Assembly (NCBI RefSeq): GCF_011617465.1
Contig: NZ_CP050153.1
Location: forward strand, 2,976,001 to 3,040,000
DNA: 64,000 bases
Direction: 5' to 3'
From: Brevibacterium pigmentatum
Lineage (GTDB): Bacteria; Actinomycetota; Actinomycetes; Actinomycetales; Brevibacteriaceae
Shown: positions 27,085 to 34,699 of the stretch, in pieces
How positions within the stretch are numbered: position 1 is the stretch's first letter
How the letters are laid out: every line of letters starts with the position of its first letter
The notes under the pieces: generated by a model
Database searches by the model: none
What the model saw: the letters and a program-made list of their open reading frames with translations, nothing else
Told to the model about the DNA's origin: nothing
Translations under genes and position numbers: made by a program

Positions 27085-27932
27085 GACAGCCTCCTCGATG
27101 CCATGATCGACATGAAGTGACCGATGACTGAGAGGAGGCACAGCGGAGCCATGATGAGGACGAGCCACCGTTCGCCGAACAGGGGCTCAGCTCCTGCCGA
27201 TACAGCTATCGCGGTGACGATGCTCGAGGCCAATGCCATCAGAGACATCTCTACCGAATGGAAGATGCGGTGGAAGGGCACAAACCGAGCGATTCGTTTG
27301 AGGGTGGAGATGACTCCCGGATTCAGTGCTGTGGCTTCCTTCGAATCCGCGAGTTTATCGAGTCCGTTGAACGCGCGGGAGACATGAACCATGTCGTTGA
27401 GAGCCTTGTTGAGAAGCACCAGTCCGGCGAGAACCGTTCCGGCGAGCAGAAGCGGGTAGGACCCAGCGGGATCGTCGATGAGGTTGTTCCACTCCCCCAC
27501 TGCTCGGATTCCGAGTGCAACCGCAACCAGACCCTCAGTCGTGTAGTGGCCGACCTTGTCCAGAAACACGCCTTTGGCGCCGCTGGTTCCTCGCCAACGG
27601 GCAACCTCACCATCACAGCAGTCGATGTACATCTGGGCCTGAGAGAAGAAGACAGCCAGAATCGCGCCCCAGATGCCTGGGATCAGAAGACTGAAGGCGA
27701 TGCACCAACCCGCCACGATCATCAGGCCGGTGACACCATTGGCACTGATCTTCGTACGCACGAGCAACATCGTGAAGTAGATCGAGATATGGCGGAGGTA
27801 CAGCTGCGCCGTCCAGTGCTCGGCATTCTTCCGACTGCGAACTTCCGGTGGCTGTGCCTTGGCCCGAAGCTCCGACAGCGTCGGATGTTTAGCCGAAGAA
27901 TTTTCGGGCACGTCCGTTCCTATCAGATCCAT
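27081..27932 (-). CDS. CDP-alcohol phosphotransferase (subfamily with His at the fourth acidic position)
   Basis: Integral membrane enzyme of 283 residues that should move a phospho-alcohol from a CDP donor to an acceptor alcohol in the membrane. The family signature is YIDCCDGEVAR near residue 125 followed by GVFLDKVGHY. The standard motif ends D-x3-D; here the last Asp is His, a state I recall from related Streptomyces proteins. The N-terminus LSELRAKAQPPEVRSRKNAE is also typical of that subgroup. The start ATG at 27932 lies 44 bases after the stop of tagD, and the stop overlaps the GT2 start. With TagD as partner, CDP-glycerol is a reasonable donor; the acceptor is unknown. Confidence 0.8.
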   Translation of the reverse strand: MDLIGTDVPENSSAKHPTLSELRAKAQPPEVRSRKNAEHWTAQLYLRHISIYFTMLLVRTKISANGVTGLMIVAGWCIAFSLLIPGIWGAILAVFFSQAQMYIDCCDGEVARWRGTSGAKGVFLDKVGHYTTEGLVAVALGIRAVGEWNNLIDDPAGSYPLLLAGTVLAGLVLLNKALNDMVHVSRAFNGLDKLADSKEATALNPGVISTLKRIARFVPFHRIFHSVEMSLMALASSIVTAIAVSAGAEPLFGERWLVLIMAPLCLLSVIGHFMSIMASRRLS

Positions 27933-27976
27933 AGATGATGTCCAGCAACGATAGCGCGAAGCTCGCGCCATTGCTG

Positions 27977-28366
27977 TCAGGACTTGCCCAGCTCGCTCTT
28001 GATCCGCGTGGTCGAGATCTCGGGAGTGCGCGGCAGATAGACGACCTCGCACTTGTCCTTGAGGAAGTCGAACTCGCCTTCCCAATCGTCACCCATGACA
28101 AAGGTGTCGATGTGGTACTTCTCCACGTCAGTCGACTTCTGTTCCCAGTTGTCTTCAGGAATGACGAGGTCAACGTAGCGGATGGCCTCGAGCATGTGCT
28201 TGCGCTCTTCATAGGAGAAGTACGATTTCTTCCCCTTCCCGGCATTGAACTCATCGCTCGACAGTGCAACGACCAGGTAGTCGCCCTGCTCTTTGCATCG
28301 CTGGAGCAGTCGAATGTGCCCATAATGGAGCAGGTCGAAAGTTCCGTAAGTGATGACTCGTTTCAT
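27977..28366 (-). CDS. tagD: Glycerol-3-phosphate cytidylyltransferase
   Basis: Makes CDP-glycerol from CTP and sn-glycerol 3-phosphate in the cytoplasm, the donor for glycerol teichoic acids. 129 residues, the same length as Bacillus TagD. It starts MKRVITYGTFDLLHYGHIRL, with the nucleotide-binding GTFD and HxGH pair, and has LPRTPEISTTRIK near the C-terminus (the RTxxISTT signature). The ATG at 28366 is preferred because it gives the exact family N-terminus; an extension to 28396 is not needed. It is followed after 44 bases by the CDP-alcohol phosphotransferase gene and preceded 103 bases upstream by a TagF-like gene on the same strand. Confidence 0.93.
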   Translation of the reverse strand: MKRVITYGTFDLLHYGHIRLLQRCKEQGDYLVVALSSDEFNAGKGKKSYFSYEERKHMLEAIRYVDLVIPEDNWEQKSTDVEKYHIDTFVMGDDWEGEFDFLKDKCEVVYLPRTPEISTTRIKSELGKS

Positions 28367-28469
28367 TGCTGATTCCGTCCAGAGGTCAAAGCTCACCTCG
28401 TGAGCCGCAGAATTAGTTCCGCGTTAGTTTATCATTCTGTTACTTCAAGTTAAGAAAATGTCACACGGC

Positions 28470-29738
28470 TCACTCAGCGTGCTTCAAACGACGTTCCTCC
28501 GAACGGTTTCTGATCACTTGTTCACTCGCCTGGATGAACCGTGAAGTCTGCTCACCGGCTGCTGTGTCGCCCAAATAGAACTGAGCCAATTCAGCGACCA
28601 ACCCCCTTCGCGCCTCGGCTTCTTCGATGAGGTCGACAACTCCTTGCCTGTTCATCGGGTCGACTGCCGGACATCGATCCAGAAGACCTCCCTCGAGCAC
28701 TTCCGCGGCTGGTTCATGGGGCTTGACCATCACAAGCGGCTTCCCGGAGGCGAGCCAGTCGAAGGCCACCGAAGTCATTTCGACAACAGCAAGATCGGCT
28801 TCGTCCAATTGCCATGACACATCCGGGCTTTTGTCGAGGAATCCTCGAGGATCGGATTCGACGATCTCCGCTACATCTTCGACAGCTTTTTCAAACTCAT
28901 GACGCATCACTCCGGTACGAGGGTGAGGCCGGAAGATCACTCGGTAACCAGCTTCCAGAAGTGAGTTGACTATTTCCACTCCGTTGTAGGCGATGGTTCC
29001 ATACGCCATCGATGGAGAGTCCCCCTCCCACGTCGGCGCGTAGAAGACCACTTTTCCATCAGGATTCTTCGTCTTGAACTCCTCCCACTCGCGAGGTACG
29101 GAGCGCGGACGATCCAGTTGGGGTCGACCAACATCGAACATGCGGTCGTCGCCCAAGCCGTAGAGAGTCTGCTCAATCCTCTGTCTGGCGGCTTGACCGG
29201 CGGTGAAGACATAGTCATAACCTTTGAGCTGATTGGAGATCATCGAGATCTTCTCGCTCTCACCATGGCTGAGGTGCACATGAGCCGGTTCAGGGTAACG
29301 CAGAGCCTGAAAGTTGCTCGTTCCCTGATTGACGTAGAACACTGCCCGCAGGCTCGGCGACTGCATGAACTCGTCCAGTCCCTTTGTCAGGCGTGAGAAG
29401 CGAACTGGAAAAGAGGTGACACCTTTCAGGTGTTTGGCCACTAAAGCATTTCGGACCATGATGCCGAAAGGTCGATCACCGTGACCGAGCTCTTTGAGTC
29501 GAGTCTCAAGCTGCGCGAACGGCCACAGCCACTGTTCAAGCTGATAGACCGAACTGAGATCCCCTGCGAAGTAGGCAGCCGCCACGAACTGGTCGTCGTC
29601 CTGAGGGTGAAACTCGTCAGGCAGCCGGGACTCGCGAACACGCTCACGCAGTCTCTGCGCTGCGAGCTTGGCAACTGACTGCGCGAACGAGGCACCACGT
29701 ACTGCGGTATGCGGCAGTTCTGCCGGTAGGAAGGTCAT
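28470..29738 (-). CDS. TagF-like polyol-phosphate transferase, divergent C-terminal motif
   Basis: Predicted CDP-glycerol/ribitol-dependent transferase, 422 residues. Conserved blocks: AAYFAGDLSSVYQLEQWLWP, AVFYVNQGTSNFQALRYPEP, HLSHGESEKISMISNQLKGY (His-Gly), FYAPTWEGDSPSMAYGTIAY and FRPHPRTGVM. Where relatives have SDISSVxxDF this protein has VVEMTSVAFDWLASGKPLV, so one acidic/serine position differs. It is the first gene of the block with tagD, the CDP-alcohol phosphotransferase and GT2, and is most likely a glycerol-phosphate enzyme for that reason. No clear Shine-Dalgarno is seen before 29738; a CACAAT box seven bases upstream would suit a leaderless start. Confidence 0.82.
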   Translation of the reverse strand: MTFLPAELPHTAVRGASFAQSVAKLAAQRLRERVRESRLPDEFHPQDDDQFVAAAYFAGDLSSVYQLEQWLWPFAQLETRLKELGHGDRPFGIMVRNALVAKHLKGVTSFPVRFSRLTKGLDEFMQSPSLRAVFYVNQGTSNFQALRYPEPAHVHLSHGESEKISMISNQLKGYDYVFTAGQAARQRIEQTLYGLGDDRMFDVGRPQLDRPRSVPREWEEFKTKNPDGKVVFYAPTWEGDSPSMAYGTIAYNGVEIVNSLLEAGYRVIFRPHPRTGVMRHEFEKAVEDVAEIVESDPRGFLDKSPDVSWQLDEADLAVVEMTSVAFDWLASGKPLVMVKPHEPAAEVLEGGLLDRCPAVDPMNRQGVVDLIEEAEARRGLVAELAQFYLGDTAAGEQTSRFIQASEQVIRNRSEERRLKHAE

Positions 29739-29835
29739 GCAGTCTATTGTGCATGTCCGTCTGTGCTCCCCCTGAGTTCCGCCTGCTCCCCAGTTTGATA
29801 ACCCCGGTCACGCAATCGATTCGAGCGCTCGCGCG

Positions 29836-30291
29836 GTGGTCTCGGCTCCTAGAGCTCAGTCACGAATGCCCGTCTTCGCACGGCGATCCGCGTACGAGAC
29901 TCCTATCCGCAGCATGTTGGCGTTCCAGCTCTTCGTCGAGGCCGAGAACCTCGGTGCCCTCAATATCTTCTCAACTCACCCTCAAGCTTTCTCCGACGAA
30001 TCGGAGCACGTAGGTCTCGTCGTCGCGGCCCACGCTGCGGTGGCCCTCGCCGGGTCTCAGGAAGTGTCCCAGCTTCACTCTGCTCTCCTCTCACGCGATA
30101 CGATCGGCATGGCTAAGGGGGTTCTCATCGAACGCTGCGGCTTCGACGAGCACCACGCGTTCCTGCTTCTGGTCAAAGTGAGCAATGCTTCGAACTTGAA
30201 ACTTCATGAACTGTCCGAACGACTCGTCCTCACTGGGAACCTGCAATTGAACTCTTGCTGCCCGACGGGGTGTTCCGACGAACCGGGGTGA
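29836..30291 (+). CDS. GAF-ANTAR protein, N-terminally truncated
   Basis: The end of a GAF domain (IRSMLAFQLFVEAENLGALN, then FSDESEHVGLVVAAHAAVAL) is followed by an RNA-binding ANTAR domain (LHSALLSRDTIGMAKGVLIE, then AFLLLVKVSNASNLKLHELS). Full GAF-ANTAR antiterminators are about 230-250 residues; here at most 151 remain and the first half of the GAF domain is absent. The sequence just upstream does not continue the domain in any frame I could see. The start (GTG 29836) is therefore arbitrary, and translation might begin at the ATG near 29914 or not at all. It borders the decay zone that follows. Confidence 0.5.
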   Translation: MVSAPRAQSRMPVFARRSAYETPIRSMLAFQLFVEAENLGALNIFSTHPQAFSDESEHVGLVVAAHAAVALAGSQEVSQLHSALLSRDTIGMAKGVLIERCGFDEHHAFLLLVKVSNASNLKLHELSERLVLTGNLQLNSCCPTGCSDEPG

Positions 30292-30293
30292 AG

Positions 30294-30593
30294 CTATCTC
30301 CCGAAGTCGTCATCCGGCGCCAAAGGCTCAACTTCGTCGAAGTCAGGCTCATTGCTGAAGGACCCCCGAGGCGGATCCGGCAACATGTCGATAAGTTCAT
30401 CGACGGCCTGCGCAATGATGTCGTGCTGATAGCCGGAGAGTCCGAAGACTCCGTGGAGGTAGGCATCGATTTCCAACTCGCTCAGCTCACTGCCCAAACT
30501 GACGCTGTGCAGCCAGACTCCTTCGAGGGAGAGCTTCCAGTAGTCGATCACCTCGGCCAGCTTCGCCCCTCTTGACTGAATGGCCCTGTCCAT
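30294..30593 (-). CDS. Small acidic protein of unknown function
   Basis: 99 residues, starting MDRAIQSRGAKLAEVIDYWK and ending in an acidic tail (DEVEPLAPDDDFGR). Composition is protein-like, with a predicted helical centre (LSELEIDAYLHGVFGL, DIIAQAVDELIDMLPDPPRG), and no competing frame is better. It resembles the small hypothetical proteins common in Micrococcales. No strong ribosome site was found. It is convergent with the ANTAR fragment, only two bases from its stop. I do not recognise a function. Confidence 0.5.
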   Translation of the reverse strand: MDRAIQSRGAKLAEVIDYWKLSLEGVWLHSVSLGSELSELEIDAYLHGVFGLSGYQHDIIAQAVDELIDMLPDPPRGSFSNEPDFDEVEPLAPDDDFGR

Positions 30594-30842
30594 ACTCGCG
30601 TATTCGTAGCCCCCGAAAGATCGGATGGAGCTTCCCGATGGTCGATCCGGGAACCCAGCGCAATGCGACTTAGCTTGTTGTTTAACCTCTCATGCGACTT
30701 TCCCAACTGGCTGGATGGGCACTGTCGGCCTGCTCGGACGACCTCGGGCACGTCCGTCCCGGCTCGAGAGATTTGCACCGAGACGGACCAGGCTCTCGCA
30801 AATGCGCGATAGCACCCGGTCGGGGTAAATCCTGCTTATCAC

Positions 30843-30860
30843 CTATGCACACTATGCACA
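30843..30860. repeat. Perfect tandem 9-mer CTATGCACA x2
   Basis: CTATGCACA occurs at 30843-30851 and again at 30852-30860, immediately followed by GGAGGT. It stands just before the broken ABC ATPase and may be the surviving operator and ribosome site of the lost gene, or chance. Confidence 0.4.
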
Positions 30861-30869
30861 GGAGGTGTA

Positions 30870-31708
30870 GCTGAGCATCGCCATAGCGCTGTCACACCGC
30901 GCGGAGGTGATTCTGCTGGACGAACCATCCACGAGCGGACCCGTTTGCACGCCACGAGCTGCTCGACCTGCTGGGAGAGGTCGTCGACGATGGCGAACGC
31001 AGCGTCTTCTATTCCACTCACATCACCAGTGATCTGGACAAGAGCGCGGACTTCGTCGTCTTCATCCGCGACGGTCGCATCGTCGCCAACGGCACCAAGG
31101 ACGATCTGCTCGCGGGCCTCCTGCTCGTCAGGGGCGGCAGAGACGATCTCACCGATGACCTGCATGGACGCCTTGTCGGACACTGGGGGCACGCATTCGG
31201 ATTCACGGGGCTAGTACGAACCCAAGACCACCATGTCGGCCTTCCGCCCGGGGGAGCGCTGAGTGACTTTGATCCGGAAGTTCGCAGGGCGCTCGATCTC
31301 TGCAGGAGCCTCGAGGGCCCAGATCTCGACCTCGATAAGGCCGAGGCGGTCTGGAAGGAATCGCTGGCGCTGCCCGGCGCCCATGAACCAGGACAGGATC
31401 GCTGGTTTCACGGCGATCTCGTGGGAGAGAACCTGCTGGTCACCGGTGGGGAACTCAGCGCAGTTCTCGATTTCGGTGCCGTTTCCGTCGGCGATCCTAC
31501 GATCGATCTCCACGGAGCGTGGGAGATACTCGACGCCACGGCCTGTGAGGTGTTCGCACGCAGGCTGGGCGTCGATGGGACCGAGTGGCTCCGCGGCCGT
31601 GCCTGGGCGCTCGGAGTCTCTCTCACCGCGCTTTCATACTACTGGTCGACCATGCCCGGCCGACGGGACGATCGCTTCGCGATGGCACACAACGTGCTGA
31701 GCGACTGA
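30870..31708 (+). pseudogene. Chimeric remnant: ABC ATPase tail joined in frame to aminoglycoside-phosphotransferase tail
   Basis: From about 30871 frame 1 reads LSIAIALSHRAEVILLDEP, the Walker B region of a YtrB-like ABC ATPase. A short deletion at about 30935-30945 (the TSGLDP segment) shifts the frame. Frame 2 then runs without a stop to 31708: HELLDLLGEVVDDGERSVFY, FVVFIRDGRIVANGTKDDLL and HAFGFTGLVRTQ (ABC C-terminus). It continues directly into an APH-type kinase tail: RRALDLCRSLEG, DRWFHGDLVGENLL (catalytic HGDL), SAVLDFGAVSVGDPTIDL and RGRAWALGVSLTALSYYW. Neither half has its N-terminus, so no working product is expected. It is a record of at least two deletions. Confidence 0.7.
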
Positions 31709-31756
31709 GCCGCCGAATCACGCCGAGCCTGGAGCCTGCCGAAGGTTTGGTGGACA

Positions 31757-31771
31757 TTGACGCGACGTCAA
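31757..31771. promoter_or_regulatory. Palindrome TTGACG-CGA-CGTCAA before the TipAS gene
   Basis: A perfect 15-base inverted repeat whose left arm doubles as a consensus -35 box (TTGACG). It lies 43 bases upstream of the TipAS start. MerR-type activators bind such dyads between or over promoter boxes, so this may be the operator kept from a once longer MerR-TipAS gene. Confidence 0.45.
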
Positions 31772-31814
31772 CACCTATGGTCGTGTCCCAGGCCCACAGG
31801 AAGGAGTCGAGCCC

Positions 31815-32273
31815 ATGAACAGCAGAAGAATGCAATCTCCTATGTCCGACGCGGACAAGCGTGAACAGTGGGGAACATTCGCCGACGACGAAAAAGAGTT
31901 GCTTGATGAGGTGGAAGCCCGCTGGGGTGATACCGCCGCCTATGCGGAATCCGCCAAGAAGGTCTCCACATACACCAAAGAGGACTGGGAACAGATCAAC
32001 GTCAGCAACACGGCGATCGAGCGGAGAATACAGGAACTCATGGACGCTGGCGCAGAGCCGACGAGCGAGGAGGCCATGGAGATCGCCGAGGAACAACGCT
32101 GCCATATCAGCCGCTGGTTCTACACCATGGACCACACATTCCATGTGCAGAAGAGCGACCTGTACGTCCAGGACCCGCGCTTCCGCGCCGGCATCGAGAA
32201 GAATACGCGACCAGGGGCAGCCGAGTGGCTGCAAGCGGCGATCGTCGCGAACGCAGCACGCTGGGGCTGCTGA
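31815..32273 (+). CDS. Stand-alone TipAS antibiotic-recognition domain protein
   Basis: 152 residues matching only the C-terminal ligand domain of TipA-type MerR regulators, which traps thiopeptides and other drugs. Seen: REQWGTFADDEKELLDEVEA, KEDWEQINVSNTAIERRIQE, EQRCHISRWFYTMDHTFHVQ and the closing DPRFRAGIEKNTRPGAAEWL. No MerR DNA-binding helix-turn-helix is encoded upstream; the space to the preceding remnant is only 106 bases. GGAAGGAG nine bases before the ATG shows it is set up for translation. TipA genes normally also make a short form like this one by internal initiation, so it could act as a drug-sequestering protein. Confidence 0.8.
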   Translation: MNSRRMQSPMSDADKREQWGTFADDEKELLDEVEARWGDTAAYAESAKKVSTYTKEDWEQINVSNTAIERRIQELMDAGAEPTSEEAMEIAEEQRCHISRWFYTMDHTFHVQKSDLYVQDPRFRAGIEKNTRPGAAEWLQAAIVANAARWGC

Positions 32274-32332
32274 ATTCGAATGATCGCGGGCCCACTATCT
32301 GGGAACTGTGACCGCCGAACCACACACTTTCA

Positions 32333-32806
32333 TCAGCACCCCTTTCACACCACCGCTTGAGCGCTGCCATCGGAGTCCTGGCTGCTGCCTGCAGCCGTGC
32401 CGTCGTCAGCAATCGCGTAAGCCTGGGACGGCTCGCCTCCGGCGTGCAGCAGCCGAGTGGTCCTGCGGTTGTCAACGATCGCAGCGTGACTGTCCTCAGT
32501 GCTCGCTGCAACAGTCCCGGACTCATTGACGTCGTGGTCCTTGTGCAGCGATTCCGGCAATGTAGCGACTGTCTCGGTCTTCGGATTCCACAGAGCTTGG
32601 GGGCTGTAATCCAAATCGTCGGTGGAGACGCCTCACTGAACAGCCCGCGACCGTTGAATCAATGCCTTCGGATTTGTCGTTTGTTGTGGTTTCGGCGAAC
32701 GCCGGAGCACTCGAGCTTCCGAACGCGTTGCTCCGGCGAGCGCGCATGCGGCCAGAAGTGCTCCCGCCGTAGCTGCGCCATTATTCGGTACTGTCTTCAT
32801 CTGCAT
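32333..32806 (-). pseudogene. Decayed paralogue of the secreted HAF-repeat protein
   Basis: A signal peptide starts at ATG 32806 (or 32800) with AGGGGTGG upstream: TVPNNGAATAGALLAACALAG. A frameshift then leads to SAPAFAETTTNDKSEGIDST, a second shift to DYSPQALWNPKTETVATLPE, and the frame continues HDVNESGTVAASTEDSHAAI and AGSSQDSDGSAQAVV. The end aligns with the intact gene at 44301-45347: its VVWSGC-stop is VV-stop-KGC-stop here, a TGG to TGA nonsense change. Most HAF repeats between signal peptide and C-terminus are gone. Its promoter retains one copy of the ATGC-N4-GCAT operator. Confidence 0.75.
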
Positions 32807-32904
32807 TGCCACCCCTGCTTCCTCAGCGGGCTTCACTGTCCGTTCACAGTCGCTGGCCCCTTCCGCACACGGGCCGAGTGCGCGGCCTGGAACCAATATT
32901 TATA

Positions 32905-32916
32905 ATGCGATTGCAT
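32905..32916. promoter_or_regulatory. ATGC-N4-GCAT operator upstream of the HAF pseudogene
   Basis: ATGCGATTGCAT. On the minus strand it overlaps the last two bases of a -10 box TAAAAT (32920-32915), with TTGAAG (32942-32937) 16 bases upstream. This is the same overlap seen at the other sites of this family in the window. A second upstream copy, present at the live promoters, is missing here. Confidence 0.65.
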
Positions 32917-33063
32917 TTTAACGTGATGCACGAGTGCTTCAATCCACGACGCTTGAGAATTCGCTCATCGACCGCTGAGTTGCAATCCACGCGTGTAAAG
33001 CTCGAAGAGCGGACTGACGGATTTAGTCTGTCGCGAAACGTTCGGCAGCCGTGGGGAAGGCGG

Positions 33064-34671
33064 TTACGCGTCGTCGAGGATGAACCCCGCTGCTCGCCAC
33101 GCCATGGCCATGACTGGCCCGTTGATGTTGCCGGAGACCATGGTCGGAAGCACCGATGCGTCCACAATCCGCAGTTGGGACACTCCGCGTACGCGCAGTC
33201 GGGAATCGACCACGTCGTCGTCGTTCGGACCCATCGCAGCGGTTCCGATCGCATGATAGCCGGCAGATCCGGTACGCAGCCCGGCGTCGATGATCTCCTG
33301 GCTGGTCTGCACATCAACGCCCGGAGCGGTCTCGTGCTCGATCCATTTCTCCAGTGCACTGGTCGAGAACAGTCTGCGAACGAAGCGAACGATATCGACA
33401 GTCGTCTGCCGGTCATACTCCGTGGTGAGATATCCGGGTTCGATATCGAGGTCAGCGTCCGCTTCCGACGCCGTAATCCTCACTACTCCCCTGCTGGTTG
33501 GCCGGAGCATGTAGGCGATGCAGAGCAGCCCGGGGTCTCGTTCGACCTCGATGCCTCTGCCCTGTTGCGGAGGCAGCATCGAAAACGGAGCGACCTGAAC
33601 CTGGGCATCGGGTCTCTCCAGCTCCGGGCGGGTCTTGAAGAATCCCACCAGATCGAACGACGGCGCGGCCATCGGCCCGTCTCGCTGCGCCTGATATCGG
33701 GCCATGGACTGCTGCCGCCCCTCAGCAGTGGCAAGCAGTCGATTGTAGCCGACGTCTTCGGTCAGCCGGTACTGCAGAGTGAACACACGGTGCTCGCGCA
33801 TTCCGGCACCGACGTTCGGGCTGTCGACCACCTGGCGGACTCCGGCGGCATCAAGTGTGGCGCGGTCGCCGATGCCGGAAAGTTGGAGCAGCTTCGGAGT
33901 GGCGAGAGCACCGGCACACAGAACGACTTCTCCCGCGGCGGCGAATTCTGCTGTCTCCCCGCCTCGCCGCACCTCGATACCGATGGCTCGGCCGTCGTCG
34001 ACGACGACTCGGTCGACTCGGGCGCCCAGGGCGACGGTGAGGTTGGGACGATCCGCGATCGGGTGGAGGAAGGCGTCGGCCGCGCTCCACCGACGTCCGC
34101 CGCGGATCGTCGCCATCGCAAAGCCGATCCGCTGCCCCTCGGCGTCATTGTGATCGGACACCCGTCGCCACCCCATCTCGACGCCGGCCTCGACGACATC
34201 CTCGAGCAGCCGGTCGCCTCCGCCTGCAGTAGAGATGTGCAGCGGTCCGTCGCCGCCTCGGGTCGCGGAGGGTCCGAACTGATGCGCCTCGATTGATCGG
34301 AACGCGGGCAGCATGTCCTCCCATCCCCACCCATCATTGCCGAGGGCCTTGAGAATCTCATAATCGGCCCGTTCTCCTCGGTTGTACACCATCCCGTTGA
34401 CCGAGCTGGATCCGCCGAGGGTCTTCCCCCGCACCCAGTATTCGATCTGCTGATCCGGTCCGAAGGGACGGGTCGGGTAGTGCCAGACGGATTCGGGATC
34501 GCCGAGCAGCTCCCCGAATCCGCGTGGAATCGCGATCATCGGATTGCTCCTGTCGCTGTCTCCGGCCTCGACGAGCAGGACGCTGGTCTCCGGGTCGGCG
34601 GAGAGACGATTGGCGAGCACACATCCCGCCGAGCCTGCACCGACGACGATATAGTCAAAGTGGTTGATCAT
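33064..34671 (-). CDS. GMC-family FAD oxidoreductase (choline/alcohol dehydrogenase-like)
   Basis: FAD-dependent alcohol oxidase or dehydrogenase, 535 residues. The ADP-binding motif is IVVGAGSAGCVLANRLSADP (about 9-28). GMC signatures are GKTLGGSSSVNGMVYNRG near 85 and AGALATPKLLQLSGIG near 255. The active-site His lies in AGYHAIGTAAMGPN near 475 and the Asn in SGNINGPVMAMAWRAA near 515. The gene begins 28 bases after the ABC permease gene, so it is the third gene of the operon starting at 36429 and would fall under the same operator pair. The substrate is not apparent; BetA-like choline dehydrogenases are the closest well-known relatives. Confidence 0.88.
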   Translation of the reverse strand: MINHFDYIVVGAGSAGCVLANRLSADPETSVLLVEAGDSDRSNPMIAIPRGFGELLGDPESVWHYPTRPFGPDQQIEYWVRGKTLGGSSSVNGMVYNRGERADYEILKALGNDGWGWEDMLPAFRSIEAHQFGPSATRGGDGPLHISTAGGGDRLLEDVVEAGVEMGWRRVSDHNDAEGQRIGFAMATIRGGRRWSAADAFLHPIADRPNLTVALGARVDRVVVDDGRAIGIEVRRGGETAEFAAAGEVVLCAGALATPKLLQLSGIGDRATLDAAGVRQVVDSPNVGAGMREHRVFTLQYRLTEDVGYNRLLATAEGRQQSMARYQAQRDGPMAAPSFDLVGFFKTRPELERPDAQVQVAPFSMLPPQQGRGIEVERDPGLLCIAYMLRPTSRGVVRITASEADADLDIEPGYLTTEYDRQTTVDIVRFVRRLFSTSALEKWIEHETAPGVDVQTSQEIIDAGLRTGSAGYHAIGTAAMGPNDDDVVDSRLRVRGVSQLRIVDASVLPTMVSGNINGPVMAMAWRAAGFILDDA

Positions 34672-34699
34672 CAGTTTCTCCTCACATCATCGAAATGTC

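Noticed and set aside
32806..34296. A 496-codon open frame on the plus strand
   Set aside because: Antisense to the GMC oxidoreductase gene and without protein-like motifs.
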